DNA of 64,000 nt from Sepioteuthis lessoniana. Taxonomy: Eukaryota; Mollusca; Cephalopoda; Myopsida; Loliginidae. Location: the NCBI GenBank assembly GCA_963585895.1, contig OY757904.1, positions 163,913,213 to 163,977,212 on the forward strand, read 5' to 3'. Under the pieces are notes generated by a model that was not told the origin of the DNA, did no database searches, and saw nothing but the letters and a program-made list of their open reading frames with translations. Position numbers and translations under genes: made by a program. Numbering within the stretch: position 1 is the first letter of the stretch; each line of letters starts with the position of its first letter. Shown in pieces: positions 49,183 through 63,239 of the stretch.

Positions 49183-50949
49183 GATTAGTATTTAATAGCT
49201 AGAAAATTTTAAGGAATTTCATTACACTTTTTGGCTATCAGTAATTTTTAGGATTTCTTCTGAAACAGTTGCCGTAAAAATACTTCGTCTCGTTATTCAT
49301 GTGCCATGTTTCTGTTTATATAACTTTCTCAAAAAGTTTGTAAAACTCAAACATTTCTAATTGATGACGGCTGAGTGACACTTGATAGTTTTTAACTTCA
49401 TCCTCACAATATTGCTCGTTTCTGCGTTAGTGTTCTTGTATTGAAAGAAAGAAAGAAGGAAAAAAAGAAAGAAAGATAGAACAACATCCTCTCTCTTTTC
49501 ACACGACTTTACTCTTTCTTTTCTCTATTCTAAAGTTAGCCTCAATTTAAAAAAAAATGCAAAATTATTTTAAAAAAAATCAAAATTGAACTTATAGAAA
49601 TGTAAATAGACTATATTTTTCTGCTAAGAAATTCTATCAAATTACCTTTTTTACACAATAATTTTAATTTTAAGAAATAAATTTTCAACGACAAATTTAA
49701 AAAATTTTACATGGTGAATTTTGAAGCCGACTTTTTTTTTTTTTTTACATTATTTTATCCACTTCTCAGCAAACCGGAAGAACACCCTTGATTTTTAAAT
49801 TAAATTTAAAAAAATTTTGTATACAAAATTTCAGCCAATAATATTCAAAGACAAAGTTGATTGCACTGAAGTTATAAACATAAAAAGGAAACAAAAAGGA
49901 AAGAAAATATTGTATGTTTTCGCCCCTTTGGCCAAATGGGTCAAGGTAAAACGTTAAGTATGAAGTAGTCACTAAAGTACTCGAGTACCAGTTGGGCCAA
50001 CCTCCATCCTTTCCCAACTTCTGCTTTTTAAAAGTTTCATTTACTTAAACACGTGTGCTCTTCACATGTGCAGACACGCGGATCTTCATGAATGTTGTCA
50101 AAACTGCTTTTCGGTATTTAAAAAAAAAATTGAACTTCCAAATTCTGATATACACATTTTATTAAAATTGTCTATCACTTTCTCTCAGATTCTGTTTTCT
50201 CCCTCCTCTTCCCTATTTGCGCTCCTTTGCATGTTTGAATAAATACAATGTGTGTGTGTGTGTGTTGGATTTTGACTTTTGAATAATTATTTATTATTTT
50301 ATCCAGTCAGTTGCATGTATTTCTACTCTAGCTTCCGTTACGCTGCAACCAAAAAAGTATAGAATGTAAAAATGTTAACTTCACAATTCACATCAACAAG
50401 ATTTTAAAAAGGACACTTAGAATCACGACCACAAAGTAAACTTGCTCTGATGTTAGTATCAACAAATAATTACTGTTTCGTTGTTATAACTGCTGTTATT
50501 ATCGTGGTGTTTCTCTAAGGGAGTATTTAATTAGTATATTTTACAATTATTGCTTAGATTTTTTAAATGTTTTCTAATACATCTTTTTCGCATTTTAATG
50601 AAGGGTGAAAACTAGTCTTTATTTTCTTTCATCCTTAGTTTCCACTTATTTATAAAAATTACTTTTAGTTTCTCTTTAAAAAGCGTCGTAAATGTGACAA
50701 TTAATAATAAATAAATAGCAAGATTTGTGGGTAAATATCGAACATTTACAAATTACATTGCAGAGAAAAAGACCATGAATTAGATCAGAGATGGCAGGGA
50801 GATATGCGCAAAAGGAAAGAGGCTTGTTCTTCAGGTGCGTGCATGCAAAACATGGACTTTGTAATATTGATATGTTTTATGAGTTCTTTCATGCGTTCGT
50901 GAGTAGTTGCGCGCCCCTGTCTCCAACGGGGCGTTGCGTATACCATTCG

Positions 50950-51036
<87 letters not shown>

Positions 51037-51325
51037 GGATCGTACTTGGTGCGCGAAACATAACACGCATACACATGTTTAGAATAGTCACATAAATATT
51101 AATGCGTGTTTTACACATGAACACGCAAAATACCTACAAAACAAAACAAAAAAACTATAAAGAAGACGCGTTAGAAATAGATTAAAAGGAAGAAAGAGTA
51201 AAGAAGACTGTGTATCATATGGGTGTGTGCGTCTGCGTGTTTCTGAGCTCACCCACGTTTTAATTCATTCTATCTTTCTTTGTGTATGTCTATGTGTACA
51301 CGTCTTTTAATATCATAAGAATCAT

Positions 51326-51360
<35 letters not shown>

Positions 51361-51603
51361 GTACGCGCGTGTAACTGTGTTGCGAGTGAACGTATATGCT
51401 TGTAACACGCGGGTCGTTGCCACTCTCGATCAACAGGAGAAGAAGAAGAAGCAACGCAAGTACCGACCGTTAACAACAACAACAACAACAACAACAACAA
51501 TAAGAACTTATCCCCTCTTGTAACTTTTCACCAAACTCTGACAAAGACCACAGTTTGAAAAAAGTCACTTTCAACATTACAGGCGTGTTTTTAGCTTAAA
51601 AAC

Positions 51604-51657
51604 ATGGTGCGCTCTCCAAGAAACGTTAAGGGACAACAGAAAAAAACTCCCATCGTG
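51604..51657 (+). CDS. Candidate first coding exon of a host gene
   Basis: ATG at 51604 opens MVRSPRNVKGQQKKTPIV, basic and non-repetitive, followed at once by GTAAGAAC, a good splice donor. Upstream, TTCAACATTACAG (ending about 51581) could be an acceptor of a leader exon, and the preceding 200 bases have a leader-like character (CAA-rich, (AAC)n, few ATGs). I do not recognise the protein. No second exon could be identified to the right within the window, so this may be chance. Sequence and splice reading are direct; the gene assignment is inference. Confidence 0.25.
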
Positions 51658-51945
51658 GTAAGAACTTGTTTGGTTTTCCACAATTTTTTCGGTAACTTTC
51701 TCTAGTAAAGAAAATATCTAGTTAGTTCGAAAGAAAAAAAAAAAAGAAATGGCTAATGTGGGTTAAGGAACAGAAAAAGAAAGTAAAACTATACACTGAA
51801 AGCCTTAAGAAGTATTTGAAGAATTAAAAAGTAAAAGAAGCGTGGTAAAATCTTTTCTCCTGGTAAAAAAAGGTTCAATACTACTACAACAACTATAAAA
51901 TAAAGTAAAATAAAATAATAATAATAATAATTATTATTATTATTG

Positions 51946-51984
<39 letters not shown>

Positions 51985-54900
51985 AAGGTCTTTATTTTGA
52001 TATCCAGCTTTATAAACGAATGCACGCCAATTTTTGCGGTTATTCATTCTGCTGTTCTTTGTAATAATTCGGTGAAAATGAAACTTTTGCAAACTTTCTT
52101 CTAAAATGATAATAAAACATGTTCAATCTTCATTAACACAATCAGAAACATGCATATTATTTTGTCAGTTTTAGAGAGAAATAAGAAAACATGCACGTAA
52201 GTTTTTTCTTCTTCCATTTTGCAAGAAGAAGAGAAGAGGAGGAGCTTCTCTCGCACATGTTAAACATGGACGCCTGGCTCTCTGTCGATTGACTTACTAT
52301 CATGTTTTAGCTCCTTGTACAAAATTCAGGCTGTGTTTGTAAGAGATAAGCCCCGATCAAATTTATATTGACACCATTTGAGAAGTTTCAGCGAAAACTT
52401 CTTGGTTCTTTTACGATTTTAACTGTTTTTAACCTTGTATAAATGATCAACAACGGTCACAGCGACTTCGACTGTCCACCATTGTTGTTTAATGTTTACT
52501 TACACGTTGGAGCGTTTCACTCAATTTTCATGTTTTGTGCTTCGAGGAGTGTCGTGTTTGATTAAAAACAATTATTAAGCTTGGAATTTCAATAAATAAC
52601 ATCTACCCCTATGGGAAAAGCTTGTTCTGCGCCTTTACTTTACGAATAATGGATATTAAAGACTATTACGTCGTTTTAGTTACAGCAGTCGTAACGAAGA
52701 ATTAAATAATAGATTGCTTCAAGCTTTCCTAAAAATCAACGACAACAAATTTTGTTGAGAACGCAGAAAGACACCATTTTTAGATATAAATGACATTTCA
52801 ATGGCGACTGACTTTTATTTCTGTTAAAAAGAGAAACCACAAAAATAACAATTGTATTTTAAAAAGGTAGTCACATTTAACAATTATTGCTGCTACTATT
52901 TAGTATTTTTAAATACTGCAACAACCAGTGAAGCAGTTTAGTGTGCTGCTTCTTGAGTCTATCCTCAATATGGTAAATAATTCTTACCATTTTTGATTGG
53001 ATTCAAATTTTGAATTTATTCACTTACTTGAAGGGACAGAAAAAATTAAAATTTAAAATCTATTAAAATAAAAAATTAAAATGTTTATTTTGTGAAATTC
53101 AACTGAATGGATTAATAAATTTTCTGAGAAAAAATAAAATAAATAAAATCGCAGAAATATTTTTGTATCCGTTTTCAAGATTATTTTTCTGCAGTTGAAG
53201 CAAAGTTTCTATGTAAATAAAATATTTCAACTTCAAATTAACACGTTACTCTCTTGCCCCCCCTTTCTTACCTTCATATAGCTCACTCATGCCCACTCCT
53301 CTTTCTCACTCATGTCTTTCCCTAAATTTCTCTCTTTTTCTTTCTTTTTTCTCTCTTTCTCTCTTAAATTCCATCTTTCTCTTCATTCGCAATTCAATTT
53401 TTCAAAAATAAAAGAGAAAATTAAAACGAGCCCCCCCCCCCCAAATGTGTACTATCTTTCTTCGTTTGCCTCTCTCTCTTTTTATTTCCTTCCCTCTATA
53501 TTTCAGTGATAAAACTCCTCCCTATACTTGTTTTTCCTTCTCCCTCTTTACCTCTCGCTCTGTCTGTTGCTTTGAATCTTTTCTCTTTCTTTTTCCCCAT
53601 TGTGCCCCTCCCCTCTATAGAGTCTTAGCCTCTTTTCCTTGGTTCCCTCCCGCCACAACGCGCGCTTCATGTGCAACCTTCCGGAATCTCTCAAGGAAAT
53701 CTACCGCCGTAGACAAGGCCTTCTTCACTCGCCACCCAGTAGTTCGTTTGCTTTCCTCCTCACAACACAAGTCCCCCATTTAAATTTATAATTCATACTC
53801 TGTGTGACACTTCCGAGAAGAGCTGTAAGTTGATTTTTTCCTAATTTTCTCCTTATAACTGTCTAATATTCCACTTGTAAAATACTTTTTACTCTTTGAT
53901 TCCAACCTGCCCTCAAAAAAGCTTTTCAATCAGGCTCGTTGTACTCTTATTATGTTTTGGTCTCGAGACTGATGTAAACAAAATGTTTTCTACTTTTTCG
54001 CTTCAAATTTACCCTTTTTCATCTTCTCCTGTTCATAGTTAAGGAAATCGATCATTTATCTTGCCCAAAATTTAATCAAACTTGACTTGGCTAGTATTTA
54101 AAAGGTTTTTCATTTAATAACATGGCTAGGGATCTTTTCTTCCACATGGCACACAAATTAATACAAGGGAGAAAAAAATTAGCGCACACACACATTTCAG
54201 TTTATTGGATTTCATTAATGCATTATTATCATCAAGTCTCCATTTCGCCCATTTGATGGCCTCCTTTTTTTTGACCCCTTTGCATGTTTTCATTTTTATC
54301 TATCTTCTAATATGACTTAAAACAAAAAGGTTTTTTTTCTGAGGATTAAGGATTACTAATAGATCTTTCGGTTCCATTTTTTCTTTGATTTATTTTAGTT
54401 TTTACATATTATTTTCGCTCGTACACAATGATGCATTTTTTATTTTCCCAATTCTCTGCTCGTTGTTTAACCTTTCATTCTTTTAGCTTTTTATTTTTCC
54501 AAACCTTTTCTGACTTTTTGATAAATTTTGTCCTTGAAATATTTCTCAGCTAATTTACCATTTCTTTAATATTTTTGTTTTGTCGATACATTGCTTTCCA
54601 GCTCCAAATAGTTTCAACAAAACAGAATTTACAATAGAATATACAATTCGTGTTTCCAAAGATGGTTTAATCGTGTTTTATTCAAATACCGTGAAAGTAT
54701 TTCTAGTAAAACGTATTAATTCTGATGTTTAAAAACGATTTTCAATCAACAAGGTCAATCTTTGAAAAGATTTTCATGTTGTCTTATGTAAACCTTGTTT
54801 GTAATATTAATATGCAAATTAGGGACGTTAAATGCCTCGGTCTTACATTTCTTTTAAAGCAACATTTTCAACTCTTTGTTCGATTATTCGATTTGCTTTT

Positions 54901-57469
54901 TAAAATCAACTAAATTCTGTTGAAAACATTGCTACAAATAATGAAACAGATATTTACCACTTCTAAAATTCTCCCGCCCTCTCCAAAATGTTGCTAAGAA
55001 TTGCGTGTGCGCTCCGCCACTCATCGAGTTTTAGCTGTTTTTCACCCATTTATTTATTATCTGTTTCATTTATTTTGATTTAATTATTAAAGTTTTTCTG
55101 TGGCTTCTATTATCTGAGGTTTATCTTAGTTATTTTTCGGGATTTTTTTTGAGAATAGAATTTTTTGGTTTTTATAATCAGAAGACAAGTTTTTGGTAGA
55201 AAACTTTCAAAATGGCGAAGCAGACGCGAAAACGAAAAACAGCAAAATAAAAATAAAAATAGGCTTCTTTTTAACTATATTTACTTTTCATTTTTTAATC
55301 AAAATTTTAACTTCTAACATTGAAACGGTATTTTATTTATTGAACTGAACGTTAGCGGCGATTAGATTTGTCCGTTTATGTAAAAAAAAAAAAAAAAATT
55401 TAGTCTGCTATAAACAATTCGTTTCTCTCTTTCTCTCTCTCTCTCTCTCGCATTCCTTTGGGTCGATATTATTTGGCACATTAAAAGTACACAGGTTTGC
55501 GCATTTTCTGTAACATTTGTATTAATGTTCGTTACATAATTTTGTGTGTGTGTTAAGGTTGCAAAATGTTGCCCAGATTTGGCTGACCTGAAAAGAGAAG
55601 GCAGAAAGCCATGAGAGAGAGAGAGAGAGAGAAAAAAAAAGAGAATAATTCTCTCTTGGTAATTTCTTATTCCTCCTCCCTCTTTAAAAAATAAAATCTC
55701 TTTCGCCTCCCCTTGTTTTTTGCTCTTGACACATCTCTCTTCCTCTCCTGTGTCAATCTTATGTTTTTTTCTCTTTCCCCCCTTCGCCTACTCCGTCCCC
55801 TGTCTCTGGTTGTAACCGGACGAAGTCGGTTCCAGGCGGCTGAATCCGCTCCAAGCTGGTTGTATGGCGCTCCTCATTAATATTTCAGTTTTTAGGCGGG
55901 ACAAGTAAACGTCGTTCTCTTCTGTCTTTTTTCTTCTCTTGAAAATTCTGACCCACCATCATTCGAAACTGCTGCTGCTGTTACATTCCTCTTTTCTGTT
56001 TTCATTTTTCTTTCTGTCTGTCTCGAGTGCTGCTGCTGCTTCTTTCCATCCAGTTCTTTCTTTGGCCGGGCTAATATCAGCATTCCATATCATCTTTTAG
56101 GACTTCTTTCAACGTCTTAAACGGATAAGTGACCACCAGGATATTATTAATATTATTATAATTACTTTATTCAAGCAACTAAAAACATGTATTTTTATAA
56201 CGTTAAATAAAAAAGACATTTGTCCCTTTATTCATTTTGCATTTGCCGTTTTCATGGATTATTTATTGTTCGTGGCAAAAATTATTTCATCAGTTCATTT
56301 CGGAGGATAATTTTCAAAAGTAAAAAAAAAAAACACCAAAACAAAAACAAAAAAAAGAACAAAAAAAAAACGATGAGAGGAATTTTGAAAGGAAAAAAAT
56401 CAGTTTTAGTCATTGTTGAGTTTGTTGGAAGAAATGGATTTCCAAATTGCTCACCCTGGAATCAGTTGAAATTATTTGCTCTCCCTTTTCCTAAAATGTT
56501 TGTATTTTTTCTTTGCTTTATTTAAGATTTTTTTTGTTTTTCAGTAAAACTTTTAAAAAATTTCAAGTCCACTTTAATTTAGGGAGTTAATCTTATTTTG
56601 CTAAAAAAAATTATTTCAAACTAGTTTATCGGTTTTTTGAACGATGTGCAATACTTAAGGTATGGGGGGGGGGCTTATGAGAATTATTTGCACCTTTTTT
56701 TTTTTCCCACTAATTTTGCTCCTTACAGATCAAGAGACAACTTTGTTTTTCACGTTTAACAGTTAAAAAGTATCTGGTACTAGTCCAGAATATCCTGCTA
56801 AGCAAATGTCTACGGTAATGTATTAAAAAATTATGAATGATATACATAATTTATCCAGTTTCTATCATTTAATTAAATTTTATTTTCTGAACGGTTACGT
56901 TTTTAGTTATAAAAATTATATAACGGCAATCAGTTGTAAGAGTGGTAAAGAAAACTAATGAAATACAACTGGTCGGTAGGTAAATTATTGGAAGTTTAAG
57001 ACGTTTTAAAAGTTAAATATTAAGGAAAAAAGTGAGAGAATAAAGATTATGACTGGAATTTGGATAGTAACTAATACACTTCTATGAATTTTGTATAACT
57101 ACCATAGATACTTGGGCACTTGTGTTTTGTTTTTTTTTCTGGACAAGGATTTCTACTGAAGTTTTTGGGTCCAAAGTTGACGTCGGTTAAATATACTGCT
57201 CAAAGGTTCTTTCTAGACAACTCGAGAATTTGTTTTGTATTGAAATAAATGTAATTCAATTATTGATAATTGCAATGGAAATGTATTTTCGTTTGATCTC
57301 TCAGTTTAGCATCCAATGTATGTTGTAAATCGGAACATCAATTGAGACGGACATAAAGTCAGGTTCAGTTTGGTACCCAACGTACATAAAAAAAAAATCG
57401 AACCCACTTCACTTAAGCTCTCACTTTTAAAATTCAACTTTCTCGAAAAAAATGAAATATTTCCGGGCC
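51658..57469. other. AT-rich DNA, possibly intronic; pyrimidine tracts and microsatellites
   Basis: No gene recognised. (ATA)n/(TTA)n lies at 51915-51982. A strongly pyrimidine-rich plus strand spans 53260-53640, ending in GC-richer DNA and a GTAAGTTG donor-like site at about 53826. (TC)n is at 55430-55450 and (GA)n at 55612-55632. A GC-richer patch at 55785-55870 includes CCGGACGAAGTCGGTTCC. CTG-type short repeats lie at 55971-55981 and 56028-56042. Confidence 0.45.
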
Positions 57470-57595
57470 GGGGAGCACCTGGTGTAAATGTTTAGCAAGT
57501 TTGACTAGCAAACCTTCACAAGTGAATTTGAGTCTCATTGGGTGCCCCATTCATACAGCCTTGTGTCACATTTGAACAAAACGCTTAGTAAAAAA
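57470..57595 (+). mobile_element. tRNA-headed SINE (family 2)
   Basis: GGGGAGCACC at the start pairs with GGTGCCCC at 57541-57548, like a tRNA acceptor stem. TGGTGTAAATGTTTAGC matches the A box, GAATTTGAGTCTC the B box, and GTTTGACTAGCAAAC forms an anticodon-like stem. The tail TTGTGTCACATTTGAACAAA, then ACGCTTAGTAAA and A-run, matches the tails at 4133 and 22. Together these are the head and 3' tail of a tRNA-derived SINE. Promoter boxes are still close to consensus, but activity cannot be judged. Confidence 0.75.
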
Positions 57596-60500
57596 AACTA
57601 TTTCCGGGGTGGGAGTATAAATTTTCAAGCATCAAGTCAAACTTAATTTGAAAAATAAACATCTTCCCAACAAAATGCGGTAATTGATTTAACGGATGTT
57701 AATTTTTATTTTTTTAAAATTAGTCTGTTGAAAAAAGACATTTGTTTTTATCTGAACATAAACATTTATTTAACTGCATTCTTCTTTCGACTTCCTCCCT
57801 TTATTTTAGCTTTTATGAGCGAAATGCGTTATTAAAAATACATGTGTGAAAAGCAGATTAAATATTTTGGTGCTTTTCTTTCTTTTTTTCAGCCTAAGGT
57901 ATTTAAAAAGCATGAGAAAACTTTCTCTTTTTTTAGTCAAAGTTAAATATGCGACTCCGCTAATAATCTGCCAAATAACAAAAGAAAGACTACTCTCTAC
58001 GCACAGGTTAGGCTCATAAACTTATGATTTGTTATTTTTCGTATTCGGGACTTGATCATTTTATTTTGAGATAACAATTCAAAATGGAACAAGTTTTGTT
58101 TATTTAATTACGAAAAAGATAAAAGTCATTTATTTCGTCTTTTGAGATAAAATGACAAAAATGTATTCAGTCGGTTTTAAGTTTAAGATAAGTCAAACTA
58201 TTGAAACAAACTTTTTTTTTCATATTTGAAGATATGTCAGTTGAAATAGACATAAAAAATGCCTTAAAAAAGATCATTTTCCATAACAAAAACTAAATAA
58301 GTTGCTTCATAAACAAATATGTTATATAAAATGAATTTTTAAAATGTATTTGTAAAAATGTTAACTCAAAAATTTAACTGTTTCAGGTTCATCAAATTTA
58401 AACTAATTTTAATATAGAAAATTACTTAGTCTTTTTTCTTTAGAAAAGTATAAATATTGAATACTAAAAACGAAACTGGATGGAATTTCATCTTAATTAC
58501 TACATTGTTTTCTTTGAATTTGTTGAAAATGTTTTGATCTTAGTGAAAACGCTTTAAATCCTAAGACAATTTCTATTAAATTTATTCACTTATCACTAAT
58601 GATCTTTATGGACATTTTTATTGGTGTAGAAATTAAAATTTGTTAAAGTTTTATCTCTTAAATACAATTAGTTGCTTACAAAACAAAATATTCAGGAAAA
58701 CACTTATACAGCAATGTATGTAAACATGAATCTTACAAGGAGGGGACTTGAGCCATTTTATAAACCGATTTGTTGTAGAACAACGGAAGTGTGTACTTTA
58801 AAAAAGCCAATTTTGAATGATTCTTTTCCTGAAGTTTATGTAATCTCTTTAAGTAAACTCTTTTATGAATTCGAAAAAAAAATATTGATGTGAGATATTT
58901 TAAAATTTACCTCAATGAATGTGATGAGTTTTATTGTCATCATACTGATGAATTATAAACAAAATACCTCGGATCAAGTTTGTCTTAGCATTGGGGGCCG
59001 ATCAAAGAATATTTACTAATATAGAACTAAGTTAAAACTGAACTTAAAAACGGCATCAGAAGGAAGACAATTTAAGAAAAATGACCAGTACATATCTTTC
59101 AATCGGTCATATCAGTATTCTGCAACCATGGGCATTTTTCATTGTATTAAAAGATCATTGTTATTTTAACAAAATGGGTCACTTCGTTCTCCTAGCTTTG
59201 AAAGATTTAACATAGGATGTGAGGGGACTAAAAATATGATTACACACAAAAGAAAAATAAGTTTCACTTTTATAGAGGTTGATGAGATGGTTTTGGTATG
59301 GTTTTTAATCTACCATTGGGTGTGTGCAGACATTGCGTGTAATTTCTATGGTTTTCTTTTAGTGTATACTTAAATAGGGATGCATGAAGTCCTCTTTTCA
59401 ACTTTGAAATAGTGTAGGACTTGGGTTTACTTTCCGAACGGTGGCTTTGATTTTAAGAAAAACATATCTAATAAATAAATCCCATCGTTTGTGCATGAAA
59501 TATCTGTGTACTCCAAGGTAAATAGTATGTATTCAAGCATGTGCAAGGTCATAAACAAGCTGTGATAATAAGTTTTGCCAGTAAAACTTATCTCATCTTG
59601 GTGTTAATAGACATTAGGAAAATTATCTCCAGATGATTTTAGTTATCACTTTTACTCATAAATATTTGGGAAGAGGTGTGAATACATTTTTAATTACCGA
59701 TTTTACTCAGTAATAGCATATTCTATTTTACTGGTCATTTTTATTTTATCTATTCATAATGTTCACTTTATTTTATCTTACTGGCATAATTTATTCCAGT
59801 AAAAAGATTGAAACAAAGAAACCTTGTCATGATTAAACATTTTCATATAAATCAAGGCAGTTGATAAATCCAGACAAAAGAGATTCAGTTAGCTCTTGTT
59901 ATTTTAGAAAATTGACAGGAAGCAGTTTTTTTTTCATTCAGAGTATGAGCCAAGAAGTTTCTATTAGTACCATCAGATTCCAGTCGCCTGAGGAATCATT
60001 TTGGAATGCCATCCAACACCCTTTCTTTTTTTTTTCTTAGTTGCTCATAATGTCAACTTGGCACGTGTTCACTAACTTCTTTTCAACTAAGTTATAAACA
60101 GATTAGTCTAATCGGATTAGTTATCACTTAAATGTTGTATAAAGTATTGTTAAAGTGAAAGAAATTTCGGTTGACTAGATCATCCTACGTTTGTCTAAAA
60201 TCCAAACATTTTATCCACTTATGATTTTTTGAGGTTTCTGCTGTTTCAAGTAATTGCGTAGATTACCAGTTTTCAAACAATTTAAGATAAAAACTTTTTT
60301 CTTTTAGAGCAAATATATAAACCGATGACTTTTATATGAATTAACATGTAAATATTACATAGCTTTGAAAAACTAACAACATTGGCATATTTCCTTAAAG
60401 GGTAGAAATGATGTTAATAGTATAAAAGGTTTTGTGTCAATGAAGTAGCATTATGGTGGAGAGAGAAACCCATTTTCACCGGCCTTCCATGCTATGTTAT

Positions 60501-62647
60501 ACTTACAAAAGCAGTTTTTGTGTACTTGTAAGTGTATAAGACAGCAACAAGTCTATTTTTATGGGCAGTAGCACTGAAAACCTACCAAGTGGGAAGAAGT
60601 AGATGTGAAAGAAGAAAGCCTATATTATGTTGTGATTGCTTTGCTATTAACTGATGGTTTTGATGCTAGACTAGCTGAAATGTTCTTGCTGACAGCCAAG
60701 TTAATTTGATATTGGCTGGATTAATGCATAAACTTGTAAAGGATGAGTGCAAAAATAGGACAATATCAAGTTAGCCATGTTAAGTGCACAATAGCTGTGT
60801 CATTTGAGCTGAGGAATGAAATGACAAGCAGCTTATGAGTGCTTCACTGTTTTTACAAAAGTTTATATTTGGTTTAATGAATATTTTGACTGCTTCTTAA
60901 TTATCAAAATTGTTTACATTTTTTCTAAAATCCTTATATACTACATAGACAATACAAAAATCTGGTCTTTGCACATTCGCATCAGATACCTTTCTATAAT
61001 TTGTTAATAGTGTCTTTTAATGTGAGTTTTGCATGCTTGAAAAAATATAAAATGCTCATTTAGGATTACATAGTATTCTACAGTGTCAAACTTAAAAGCT
61101 TATCAGTACTTAACGTAACCAAGCAACAATAATCATCACTCCAAGTACATGATACTTTGTTCTACAATACAATTGAGCTGATTTCTTATTAGAAATAAAC
61201 ATTCAAAGCTTTCAGTTGAAGAAATTATGGTCAAAATGTGTATATATTAGTTAATATAAACTATTGGAAAATTTTAATATTTCTTCTAGAAAGAAAACAG
61301 AAGCCAGAAAAGCTATTGATCTTCTTTTAATTTATTTCTTTTTAAGGCTACCGAATTGCTTGCTTCCCAATTAGACTTAATTATTCAATTACATAAGTTT
61401 CAAAAGATTAAACCTACACAAATGAAATTTTGTATGTAGCTTTACACTATTTAAACTTCGTTTTTGCTCATGACTACCCACGTGTTAAATAGAAACTTTT
61501 TCTTAAGGATTTATTCTAAAAAAATAAAATTTAGCCCATTTAAGATTATATAGTTTTCATGAAAATTAGTCCTCATTTTAAAGAATTCTTTTTCTAATTA
61601 GCTTGACTGAAATTTTTACTGATCGACCTGTTTTCTTAATTTGATATGGTTCTTGATATCTCAATGATTTCATACACACTATTGTCATTCAGAGATAAAA
61701 AGTAACATTCTTAACATCATAAACCAGCATTGTTATTATATCATAGTGAATATACTAGTTTAATAGGTAGGGACATGTTGATGTTTCATAAAATTGGATC
61801 AATGCTCTAAAAATTCGTGCCTAAAGTTGTATTAGGACGACCTCATTTTGGACAGCGATTTTTAACTCTTTGTATAAGAATAAAACAACAGATAGAGTAC
61901 ACTTGTGACAAATATTTAAAAAAAAAATAATGCCATATATATATAGAGAGAGAGAGAGAGGTATAAACTGATTTTTGTGAAGCTCTGTGTAACAATCAAT
62001 CGGTGACTACATTCGTATTTTAAGTGCTTTAGATTTAACACCTCTTTGCTATAATTAGGGTTACAACTCCTTTCTTCGAGATAATTCTTCTAAGAGCTTG
62101 TCAATTGGTGACTTTAATTTATATCTTGTTACTCTTTTAAACACTAACATTGTGTTTCCCACTCGCACCAAGAATTTTTGAAGACAGCTTCTTTAACTCA
62201 AACTTGCAACGTGACTGCTTGTAATTATGTAACCATTTTTCATTTATTTAAGTATCTTGAATTTTTTAAACCCATGAACTTATTACCTTAAAGATCCTGA
62301 GAATAATATTTCACTTTAGGAATTGTCTATTTATACAATTTAAAAGACCGTTATATTTTCACAAATTTTTACACGTTTATATTTGTATTGCATCAAATAT
62401 GATTCATGTGAAAAGATTACTTGTCGAATGAAATATCCTGCAGTTCCAGCAATCCAAACTGGTCATTGCCTTTTTCTCATGCAGAATAAATTTGTAAAAA
62501 AAAATGTTTAATTCCTGATCTCGGACTAACTCATATATTGAACTGGAGTTACTTGATTTTTGTAGCCTTTTATCTAGTCATAGAAAAAGATTGTAAGGAA
62601 TTACTTTTTGTGGATAAGCCACTGTTTATCCCGGTGAGCATTTCTTG

Positions 62648-62683
<36 letters not shown>

Positions 62684-63200
62684 GTGTGTGTCAGAGACCT
62701 AAAACTAATTGGTTTTGCAAGTTCTTTTCGACAACTGAGCGTATCAACTCATTCCACTGTCACTGATTATAATTTACTTGTCGAAAAAATGCTGAAGAAC
62801 GGAATTGATCTCTTGTATGTAATTAATATTTTGTTTTGTTTTCAACATTCTTAAGCCATTCAGCCATTCGTAGATTCTGGAGATTGTTTTCTAGGCAGTA
62901 CCTCCCCATAAAGGGGTTAGTGTCAAATCGACTTCAGAGATCTGTTGGCAGTTTTTGTATTCCTACTTTTAAAAAGCTGCGCTACCATATCAAAGTGAGG
63001 TATAATGAGGTAACTGTCTTGTCTTTTTCCAACCCTCATAATGAACGACTAGATTACCTTTGTGCGATAACTTGATGAAATTTTGGTGCTAATCTGAGTG
63101 AAAATGTAGTTAAAATCTCGAATTCGCAGAATTCTTTTTAAAGAGTTTTGGTGCGAATATTAATGGTGAGGTAAAATTAAAGAGTCACAATATTTTGTTA

Positions 63201-63239
<39 letters not shown>

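Larger units (their letters stand above)
45786..51603. other. Intergenic DNA, microsatellite-rich, no gene seen
   Basis: Microsatellites: (CA)n 46422-46447; (GA)n with GAGACA units 46632-46713; (TGTA)n 47509-47552; (CTTT)n 47771-47812; (GA)n 48142-48187; (CTT)n passing to (ATT)n 49058-49181; (CA)n 50952-51034; (TC)n 51331-51357; (AAC)n about 51472-51500. Open frames here are mostly products of these repeats. No LINE or SINE copy recognised in this stretch. Confidence 0.6.

Noticed and set aside
50785-51124. Several overlapping frames on both strands
   Set aside because: All pass through the (CA)n tract. No coding character outside it.
55212-55250. Tiny frame MAKQTRKRKTAK, reminiscent of a histone tail
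   Set aside because: Twelve codons ending in a stop, in A-rich DNA. The similarity is compositional.
57470-57548. Functional tRNA gene
   Set aside because: Acceptor-like stem and both boxes are visible, but the arms are imperfect and the SINE tail follows directly. It is a SINE head.
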